Assembly (NCBI GenBank): GCA_035610365.1
Contig: CM069432.1
Location: 187,721,027-187,785,026, forward strand
Direction of reading: 5' to 3'
DNA length: 64,000 nt
DNA from: Aquatica leii
Taxonomy: Eukaryota; Arthropoda; Insecta; Coleoptera; Lampyridae
The translations under genes and the position numbers were made by a program. The notes under the pieces are model-generated. The model had not been told where the DNA came from, searched no databases, and worked only from the letters and a program-made list of their open reading frames with translations. This document shows positions 56,801 to 64,000 of the stretch, in pieces. Positions within the stretch are counted from its first letter, which is position 1, and each line of letters begins with the position of its first letter.

Positions 56801-59599
56801 ACTGGTAAGCCAATCTCATATTCAGGAGTTAAAGAAAAGTCTATGGAAATACGTGGATAATTAGGTGACGCAGCAGCAAGATGTGATAAAGATCGCAATT
56901 TATTACGATAAGTGCGAATATCTTCTAAATCTATGGTTGATGCAATTACTTCCTGAAATTTCATAAGCATTCATTAATATTAAACGTGTAAGTATTTAGA
57001 TTTACCACTTCTTGAACAGAAAATTGTTTTGTGCGATTTATTATATCACCATTCAATGAAATAGAAGAACCACCATTAAAGTACACTCTTTGCCCATCAC
57101 AGCCTCTTAAATTGCTATACACATAGCAACCACCACACTTAAACGTAGTGGTTCTGACTAGATCGTCAACAATGTATCCTTTTCTCAACTCTGTATAGCT
57201 TCCTGAACTATTACAAATGATTTCAACTCCATCTAAACACATAGCGATATGTGAACTCTGAGGATTCCACAATTCTTCACATATTTCAAAACCTACACAA
57301 GTATCCCTTGTAGATACTACAGCGTCACCTATTGGTACAATAGTTTGACCAGAAACTGCGGTAATTATTCTAGGTAAGTAATGATCTTCAGTTTGTCGTT
57401 CCTTAATTTAAACTTCAGTACATATTCATTTACAAATTTTAAAAAATACCTTTTTCCATTCAGAAAACCATCGCGATTCTCTGTAATTTCCTTGATCACA
57501 CACACGTAGTTTAGGTCTTATTAAAATAATTTTTTTATTCAAAAACACTACTCGGCAATTATAAGCTACATTTTTATGCATTATCGGCATTCCAACATCA
57601 ATTAACATATCTCTACATATTGGTGATGCCAATAAATCTAATAATACCTCCCAACTGTGCAAAAATGTGTCACTTTCATAGAAATGATCTTCACAGCTGT
57701 AACCGCTAAAAAATAATTAAATTTGATAACAACGACGTAGAAACTAAATCATTGCAAAAAAATCTTTCTTGCAGAATAAAATGATGAATTTAAAAAATAG
57801 TATAATCACAGTCATAAAGCATTACTATAAATCGTATCATGTCGTTATACTTATATACTAATGTAACAAATGATTAAAAAGTAGTAAATAGTTGGCAAGT
57901 GGTTTTATGAAAATATATTTTAGGGTATAAAACATTCTTATGGGCACACAACATAATTTTTTTACATTACGACGATTCAAAGGTGCTTTGAAAAACGTTT
58001 TCCAAAGTAGCAAAAGAAAATATATAATTGTCCTCAGGCAGTTTTAAATTACCACATAGCTTTCTAGATCCTTTTTCAAATGCTTTTAAATAGTGAAAAA
58101 CAGTCGTATCTAGTGGTGGAGAAAAATCAATAGCACTATCGATAACTATCGTCAGTTACAACTATCGTCACTATAGATAGTTTAATGTCACAAAATTACA
58201 TAAACAAAAACTTAGTAAAATTCTTAATTCTCTTCTATATGTATTGCACAAATTTTTTTTTGTTTTTCACTTAGTAGGAGCAAGAAAAACCACTTTATAC
58301 TATTTATAAGGCTACGTTTCGTGCTACAAGTGAGCACTTCGTCAGGCCACTAAAATTTATTAAAAATTTGTAAGTCTAAGATAATACAAGATTTAAACAA
58401 CTAACTAATACTCTATCTTTCTGGCATAAAAGAACTTACACAAATAGGTTACAGTGGCACTATCCAACAAGTCATGAACATGAGCAACTACGTTATATAA
58501 CATTTATGAAATAATCACATAAAAGTTTTATTTTTTGTTTTACATATTTATTTTCTTTTTTGCTGTTAATATTTTGTAACAAAGTCACAGTTTTAATATT
58601 TCATTTATGTTTTTGCTTTCTAATGATATTGTTGACTATTAATTCCGAAAATCCATGTTTAATATATTTTAATTCTTTGTTAAAATTATCTTTTGACAAT
58701 GGGAAATTCAATAATCGTTGAATCAAAAATTGAAAAGCAGCAAGTTTATGTGGCAAGCTATGGTTTGAGTCATTTGCTATAAATCGCATGGTGTTGGTAT
58801 CTTTGCGGTAAATGTCAATATCTAAACTATTGCCCTTTCTGGTCACGAAAGTGTCCAGGAATAACAACTTCCCATTGTCTCCTATTTCATGGATAAACTT
58901 AATACTCTCAAATTTTTATTTAAGACGTCAACAAATTCTTGGGAGCTGCAAACACTAGTATCAATGCCAAATTTTTGGGCAGTAATTTAAATTTTGTTTT
59001 AGATCGGTTTCAAACCTACGCATAAACAAATTAGCTATAGATGGAGACAAGCTGTTGCCCATTGTTGTTCCATCTTTTTATGGTAAATATTACCGTTAAT
59101 TTGAAAGTATGATTGATCCATACATAATTTCGCTGTGAATCAAATTTACAGTTATAATTTATGACAAATGTCACAGTTAGTCACACAAAATGGCGAGACA
59201 ATATTTTGCGAACGATATAAATGAAGAGAGATATACTTTTATTTCTAAATTATTCCGTGGCCAAGCTCTGTACAGTTTTCAAAATTCAATCAAAGATATT
59301 AAAGTAGCAGACCGAAACGGAAAGCTAAAAAATACCAATCATCAATTGGCAGATAGTGACAAATGCAATGAACCTAAAAACACCGTTAAAGGTAATTCAT
59401 AATTATACACTTTAATGTTATCACCAACGATTAATTTTAAAAGTTGTATTTACCATATCTCCAGTTCAGGGCCGGTTCGAAGTTTTGCACCTAATTCTTT
59501 TGCTTCCAAGATCGATTCCAAGATTCTTTCTCGATTTCCTTCAAAATCTAAAGCCCACTGATTTAATGTAGCAGAAGCAATTGTTGCTTTTCTTCCCAT
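53701..59599 (-). CDS. Nadsyn: Glutamine-dependent NAD+ synthetase
   Basis: Cytosolic enzyme that makes NAD+ from nicotinic acid adenine dinucleotide, ATP and ammonia released from glutamine; last step of the Preiss-Handler and de novo routes. Eight exons, in transcription order: 59599-59454, 57705-57450, 57401-57006, 56952-56749, 56702-56555, 54771-54603, 54550-53948, 53896-53701. Phases are consistent and give 705 residues; human NADSYN1 has 706. Start MGRK matches the vertebrate start. The N-terminal nitrilase-type glutaminase keeps the triad Glu45 (GPELEI), Lys114 (LIRPK) and Cys175 (FEICEELW). The C-terminal synthetase has the ATP-binding [39 protein letters not shown] and TAELEPL blocks. 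Introns contain a Penelope-like relic and a MULE-like element. Regulation is not visible. All catalytic residues are intact, so the gene looks functional. Confidence 0.97.
53948..54550 (-). CDS. Nadsyn: Nadsyn exon 7
   Basis: Longest exon. Most of the synthetase domain, from [12 protein letters not shown] to AEKVKHFF, including ENLALQ-like [12 protein letters not shown] and the NAD-site block around [15 protein letters not shown]. Confidence 0.96.
54603..54771 (-). CDS. Nadsyn: Nadsyn exon 6
   Basis: Encodes [20 protein letters not shown] and the CYLGTENSS block; acceptor ATATAG, donor GTAACG. Confidence 0.92.
54772..55364 (-). other. Nadsyn intron, AT-rich part
   Basis: No feature recognised before the MULE-like element. 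Confidence 0.4.
55365..56412. mobile_element. MULE-like non-autonomous element in a Nadsyn intron
   Basis: Long inverted ends, about 70 bp with about 80% identity, starting GTTGATTGAAAGAGT and continuing CTAAGATGCGCAAC. The flanks CCTAGAACC and GCTAGAACT look like a 9-bp target duplication matching at seven positions. Long TIRs with 8-10 bp duplications suggest Mutator-like ancestry. No transposase is visible. Confidence 0.65.
56555..56702 (-). CDS. Nadsyn: Nadsyn exon 5
   Basis: Carries [12 protein letters not shown] and the PP-loop [13 protein letters not shown] that binds ATP. Phase 1 at the donor GTGAGT, which follows five Gs. Confidence 0.95.
56749..56952 (-). CDS. Nadsyn: Nadsyn exon 4
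   Basis: 68 codons linking the two domains ([25 protein letters not shown]); phase 0 at both ends. Confidence 0.94.
57006..57401 (-). CDS. Nadsyn: Nadsyn exon 3
   Basis: Residues 135-266. Catalytic Cys175 in GFEICEELW and the [12 protein letters not shown] block end the glutaminase domain. Confidence 0.95.
57450..57705 (-). CDS. Nadsyn: Nadsyn exon 2
   Basis: Residues 49-134, including [29 protein letters not shown] and catalytic Lys114 in LIRPK. Confidence 0.95.
57706..58300 (-). other. Nadsyn intron, AT-rich part
   Basis: No feature recognised between exon 2 and the Penelope-like relic. Confidence 0.4.
58300..59110 (-). mobile_element. Penelope-like retroelement relic
   Basis: The minus strand at about 59080-58980 encodes the reverse-transcriptase motif [16 protein letters not shown]; after frame changes, 58867-58601 encodes [20 protein letters not shown] followed by [15 protein letters not shown], the thumb-proximal region typical of Penelope-like reverse transcriptases. 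No GIY-YIG endonuclease was found downstream. A hammerhead ribozyme motif lies at 58310-58348 on the same strand, as expected for the non-coding repeats of these elements. Sense with Nadsyn, inside its first intron. Confidence 0.75.
58310..58348 (-). ncRNA. Hammerhead ribozyme motif, minimal type I
   Basis: On the minus strand the conserved core reads CTGACGA, then stem II GTGCT/AGCAC closed by a 7-nt loop, then GAAA, then the self-complementary ACGT that would form stem III in a dimer, then the cleavage triplet GTA. Stem I is GGC/GCC. All invariant core bases are present. Minimal hammerheads with very short stem III are known from Penelope-like elements; activity is inferred. Confidence 0.8.
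59190..59402 (+). CDS. Unrecognised ORF or first exon inside the Nadsyn first intron
   Basis: An ORF of 70 codons beginning ATGGCG in a good insect context (CACAAAATGG) and opposite to Nadsyn. The product ([29 protein letters not shown]) is hydrophilic and mixed in composition, unlike the low-complexity frames around it, but I do not recognise the family. GGTAATTC near the end (KG|GTAATT) could be a splice donor, so it may be a first exon of a gene running rightwards, or part of an old insertion. No partner exon was recognised in the remaining window. Low certainty that it is a gene. Confidence 0.3.
   Translation: MARQYFANDINEERYTFISKLFRGQALYSFQNSIKDIKVADRNGKLKNTNHQLADSDKCNEPKNTVKGNS
59454..59599 (-). 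CDS. Nadsyn: Nadsyn exon 1
   Basis: ATG at 59599. Encodes residues 1-48 ([19 protein letters not shown] ... GPELEI) with catalytic Glu45; donor GTAAAT splits Cys49. Confidence 0.95.
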
Positions 59600-59855
59600 T
59601 TTATGCTTAAAAATTATTTTAATACCGAATCAAAGACAATATAAGTATTTGATAAGTATTAAATAAGTACTGCAATATTTTATCTATGGTACTGCAATCA
59701 AACTGTAATAAATGTTTATTTCGTTTATTTGGAAACTTTTTAATCTTAACAGAATTTTAGTGTCACTAGTATAAACCACGGGACGGGAAAATTTGCCTCC
59801 ATATACAGTATGTAACATTATAAACATCCTACTGCATAAACAATGTTTTTCCTAT

Positions 59856-60440
59856 TAGCGTTTTTCACTGAACAAATTTAAATGCACACTAACACCGGGT
59901 GAGTTTACTGTGCACTATAATTGTGTTACAGGCAGTGCATTAACATTGCACTTCCAGTGAAAAATGAAATGCTTGAACAGTGCATTATATAATATATAAT
60001 GGGAGAACTTCTTTATATTGTTACGCTTCGAATTAGTAACGACGTTGTTACTTTACAATTTTCAGACCAATCAACGTACTTTAAGCTAATGAGGAAAGTT
60101 AAAATGCATTTATCTAGAATTTGCATATATCAAATGTGTTTTTAGCTGATAATGTATATACAGTAAATTACGTAAATGAATTAGTATCAATCAATTTCTT
60201 ACATGTTGAGGATATAGACAACATTCAAATTATTTAAATTCGCCATGTTTGCACTGGATCTGTTGCACTTGCATCTGTTGTCAGTGCAACAAAATCTGCA
60301 CTAGTACAGAATCAAGTGCATGTATCAGACCAGTGAAAAATAATAAAACTGAATCAGTACGCATTAAAAATACCAGTGAAAAATAACAGGAACACCCAGT
60401 GCGTAAAAGTGCGCACTAGAATGACCAGTGAAAAACGCTA
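59856..60440. mobile_element. 585-bp MITE upstream of Nadsyn
   Basis: Termini TAGCGTTTTTCACTG and its inverse, each followed inside by further CAGTGAAAAA motifs in both orientations. Non-coding. It lies 257 bp upstream of the Nadsyn start codon, so it may border the promoter. Confidence 0.75.
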
Positions 60441-60586
60441 TATGATTTACTGTCAACCTTTCGAGTACATATTCGATTAATTGTTTGTTTTGTCTACATC
60501 TGAGGCACATCTCCAACGTAACATTTTTTAAAAACAAATAATTATTTTTGTTTTGACGTTTGGGATATATTTGTATTTAGTACAGG

Positions 60587-61407
60587 CAGTGCTGGGCAGT
60601 ACAGCAACGAATTACTTGTATTTCAAATATAGTATTTAAAATACAATTGTATTTTGTAATTTGTATTTAGATACAATGTAAATAGTATTTTGTAATTTGT
60701 ATTTCAAATACATTGTTTGATGTATTTTGAGTAGTTCAATTACATCAATTACTCGAGACTATTCAATTAAAGTCTGAAGTCTGCAATAAACAATTATGGT
60801 TGTAAAGTTGCTTAATCGTTTCTTAATTTAAAATCATATCCTACAGTAAGAAAAATATTTAGAAGATTTGATTCAAGTTTATATGTTCTTCGGCACCAGT
60901 GGAACGTCGATTTTCATTTGCAAGTTTTATACATTCACCAACTAGACGTAGTTTATCAGACGAACAATTTCAAAAATATTAGTTTTTCTGAAGGAAAATA
61001 AACCTTTTTATTAAAAAAAAAAAGTTAGTTCAATTTACCAAGTGAATGAAGACTTTTCACATGTTAATTTTGTGTTACAAAGTATTTTGTATTTTGAACT
61101 GTAATTAAAATACTATTCTATATTTTTGACATTTTGTATTCTATGGTCCGGTTTCACCAACTAAAATTTAACTGTAGATTAACTAACCTACGATTAAATT
61201 TAAAATCCTGTCATATCATTGGTTAGTGGTTTTAAGCTAACCAATAATATGACAGGATTTTAAATTTAATCGTAGGTTAGTTAATCTACAGTTAAATTTT
61301 AGTTGGTGAAACCGGACCTATATCTTGTATCTAGTATTTTAAATACACAATACTAATGTAATTTGTATTTCAATTACCTAATAAAAGGTGTATTTTGTCC
61401 ACCCCCG
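60587..61407 (+). mobile_element. 821-bp hAT deletion derivative
   Basis: Perfect 8-bp target duplication AGTACAGG (60579-60586 and 61408-61415). Ends CAGTGCTGGGCA and the inverse of CGGGGGTGGACA. Subterminal regions are full of GTATTT/AAATAC motifs. On + at about 60893-60985 there is a hAT dimerisation remnant (APVERRFSFASFIHSPTRR). It contains a nested palindromic MITE. Confidence 0.9.
61145..61318. repeat. 174-bp palindromic MITE nested in a hAT element
   Basis: Two 82-bp arms (GGTCCGGTTTCACCAACT at the ends) match at 81 positions around a 10-nt loop. Non-coding fold-back element. Confidence 0.92.
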
Positions 61408-61415
61408 AGTACAGG

Positions 61416-62091
61416 ATGTACAGACAACACGCAAGTACTGATTTTAAAGTGGCAAAATAAACTCCACCAGTTTTAATTACTTTTCCATTGTAACGTTTAA
61501 CAAATTAATAACACTTATATTAATTGAAGATCTATTAAACTAAAATATATTCTATGTCGTAACTTTTCCGGGTAGTTTTAATAAAAAAACTAAGGTAGAA
61601 CGTCATCCAGATGTTATTTACCTACATATGTACAATCCTAGCAAACACAAATATATTGTGCCAGTACTGGCAATGCGACGTTTGGCCGGCAAGTACTTAT
61701 TGAGTCATCATCGTTAGCCATTGGCCCAATAGGGAACATTCACTGTTACGGAAACAAAAAAGTAAGTATATTTTCTGGTAACCTCAAGGACGCTTATGTA
61801 TGCTATACATAAAAAACACGCACCGAATACTTATAATTGGAAATATAAGTAAATAAATTATTTCTATTTTTGAATTATTCCGAGCACACAACGAAGCTTG
61901 TCAAAGTGAGTGTGACGTCACTAGATCCTTTCAACATTTTATGTTAATGTGATAGCCTCGCATTATCTTAATTTCCTTGATTTTGTTGTCATTTTATGTA
62001 GTTTTAGTGATTTTTTAGTGTAGATTTTGTGCTTATATTTGTTGTGAGTACGTGCGGTACGTGTTGTTGATAACGTAATTTTGTTCTGTAA
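61416..62091. other. Intergenic sequence
   Basis: No gene seen; AT-rich with a less AT-rich patch at 61640-61740 of unknown origin. Confidence 0.35.
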
Positions 62092-62360
62092 CAGGCGCGG
62101 CTCCAGCAGTTTATTTCGGGGGGAGGCTCTAACAGTTTAAAGCGGGGGGGGGGCTCATCACATTTTTAAATAATATAAAATTGAATAACACTTCGTTATG
62201 CACCAAGCTTTTACTTGCAAGCCATCAAGCATCATAAATTATACAACTATAAAAAAAAGCGAATGTATTACATACAAAGTGAGAAAAACTTCAGTATTTT
62301 TTTCAATGTCGGGGGGGGGGGGGCATAGTCCCCCCGGCCCCCCCCTTGAAGCCGCGCCTG
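62092..62360. mobile_element. 269-bp hAT MITE with poly-G tracts
   Basis: Perfect 8-bp target duplication TTCTGTAA (62084-62091 and 62361-62368); ends CAGGCGCGGCTCCA and the inverse of CAGGCGCGGCTTCA. Contains G-runs of about 6, 10 and 13 and a complementary C-run. Confidence 0.93.
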
Positions 62361-62434
62361 TTCTGTAAAAATGTAGTAGTAGCAAAATAGTTTGTATAAA
62401 ATAACTTAATTTTTGCTTTAGTTGTACTAATAGT

Positions 62435-63566
62435 CAGTGTTGTGACGTATCTAGATACAAGTATCTAGATACAGTATCTAGATACTTTTGGAGTATCTAG
62501 TTACATATCTAGATACACTGGACAAAATGTAACTGTATCTGTATCTAGATACATTTTTCGTAGTATCTGAGTGGTTTAGATACTTAGATACTTTTTCTTG
62601 CTCAAATTGTAAGTAGCAGTAAATTTTTTTACTAAACACCATGGTAGTTTTTTCTGTCAGTTCATCATGTACATTACAATTTGAATTTGGAGACTTTGTA
62701 TTCGGTGTTTTATTACTGCAATTCTTTCAGCGTCGCCAATTTTAGTGGAATTCTGCCAAATTTAGAGATTTTATGTAGTAGCGGGTATTTTGTGGGTATT
62801 ATAAACTGCTGTGGTATTTTGGGGAAAAGCGTGTATGAACCTACATTTTATATAATCTAGTATTACTTGAGAAATGTGACGTGTTAGCATTTATGCCATC
62901 AAACCAAATTCATACTTTAAAAAAAAGAAAACAAATTTCAACTTTGTAGAACTATGAATACAATATTATAGTCATTATGGAACTTTTATAGTTTATGCAG
63001 TGAATCGCGACAAAGTCAATTGGCAACACTGAATTTCTTCATCAGCTCAAATAGAGCAAAGAAGTTGAGAACCTTTTTAGTGTTAGTTTATCTTTGGTGT
63101 TAGTAGTTTATTACTATTAACTCTACGTCGAAATATAATGAGACATTTAACATGCTATTAACTTTAAAACAAAATAAGCTTTATTTGTAAATTTGTATTT
63201 TTTTATGTGGTTAAGGTTGATAAGGTAATGTTTTGTTTAATACCCAGGCAGCACACTGACGTCATATGACGACACTGACACGTCTTAATGAAGTCTTGTA
63301 ATTTTGACATCAATGAGACGTAATGTGCTGCCTGGGATACAGTTCTTGTGTTTTTAGCTGAACCAAATAGACACTTTTTTTAAATTTTATTTCAAGATTT
63401 TGTTAAAAATGTATCTGACATGTATCTAGATACTCTCTTAAAGTATCTGTAACTGTATCTAGATACTTTTTTTGAAAAAGTATCTTATCTGTATCTAGAT
63501 ACAATTTATGAAAAGTATCTGTATCTGTATCTAGATACTAGAAAAAAAGTATCTGTTACAACACTG
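62435..63566. mobile_element. 1.1 kb non-autonomous hAT with GTATCTAGATAC arrays
   Basis: Perfect 8-bp target duplication CTAATAGT (62427-62434 and 63567-63574); ends CAGTGTTGTGACGTATC and the inverse of CAGTGTTGTAACAGATAC. Both subterminal regions carry many copies of the palindromic GTATCTAGATAC. No transposase remnant recognised. A small MITE is nested inside. Confidence 0.92.
63243..63336. repeat. 94-bp MITE nested in the hAT element
   Basis: Inverted ends CCCAGGCAGCACA and TGTGCTGCCTGGG, flanked by TA/ATA. Confidence 0.75.
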
Positions 63567-63574
63567 CTAATAGT

Positions 63575-64000
63575 AATAGTTAAAATTTTAATACTTTTTC
63601 TAATAAATCTTTTTACAAATAATACTAACTGTATCAATTAAATGTGTTTATAAGTACATAGTTGCTACTAACAACATTACACTTTATGCAAAATTGATTT
63701 TCTTCCGTCCAATATACTACAAGTAAGTAAATTTTTTCTCAATGTTAGGCACTTTAAATTTATTACTATTAAATTTATTAGCATGAAACCTTCGTCTTCG
63801 AAAAGCTACAACTACTGATGTCTTGTGTATCAGCACCACAAAAAAAACCAAATAAGGTGTTTGTTTCTCTTTCTAAAAGTTGCTAATAAATAAATTTATG
63901 TTTTAAGTATAATGCTTTATTTAGATAAATATGAAAGTAGGACCATACTAACATGTACCTATATTGGACAAAAGAAAATCACAAAACACAACACAAAATG
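63575..64000. other. AT-rich end of the window
   Basis: Nothing recognised. Confidence 0.4.

Overview
This is a gene-poor, AT-rich, intron-rich animal window, and the organism is most likely an insect. Split GT-AG exons, an insect-type arrow/LRP6 gene, and many hAT, P-element, mariner-like, Ty3, RTE-like and Penelope-like relics support that. A beetle or another large-genome insect is possible, but the sequence alone does not fix the order. Three conserved cellular genes can be read. (1) The 3' half of a choline/ethanolaminephosphotransferase gene (CEPT1; Drosophila bbc) lies on + at 8.1-10.2 kb. (2) Nearly all of the Wnt co-receptor arrow/LRP5/6 lies on + at 24.4-41.5 kb. (3) A complete glutamine-dependent NAD+ synthetase (NADSYN1) lies on - at 53.7-59.6 kb. 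arr and Nadsyn converge on a 12 kb transposon-filled gap.

Layout. 1-8.1 kb holds four DNA-transposon relics, all coding on - or non-autonomous, probably inside an intron of bbc whose 5' exons lie outside the window. 8.1-10.9 kb is the bbc 3' part, including two exons of identical length and phase that look mutually exclusive. 12.3-14.9 kb is a dispersed repeat (family A) split by a 1.4 kb element with perfect 18-bp inverted termini. 17.0-22.9 kb is a young but defective Ty3 element with almost identical LTRs, a hAT MITE in gag and two tandem arrays where env might sit. 24.4-41.5 kb is arr. Its introns hold a mariner-like relic, two MITEs, a small hAT derivative, a deleted Ty3 relic and an antisense P-element relic. 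42.1-46.6 kb holds a near-perfect 151-bp palindrome, a pogo/Tigger relic, a second family A copy and a Tc1-like relic. 46.9-52.8 kb is an RTE-like LINE split by a CGGBP1-type hAT, which is itself split by a 1.7 kb insertion. 53.7-59.6 kb is Nadsyn; its introns carry a MULE-like element and a Penelope-like relic that ends in a hammerhead ribozyme motif. 59.8-63.6 kb is a run of non-autonomous elements, three with perfect 8-bp target duplications.

The three cellular genes act separately. bbc makes phosphatidylcholine/phosphatidylethanolamine in ER/Golgi membranes. arr transduces Wg/Wnt signals at the plasma membrane through five PPP(S/T)P-type motifs. Nadsyn makes NAD+ in the cytosol. The best leads for new biology are the duplicated bbc exon, with diverged membrane segments joined to an invariant 16-residue tail, and the Penelope-linked ribozyme. 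The nested transposon layers give a relative insertion order.
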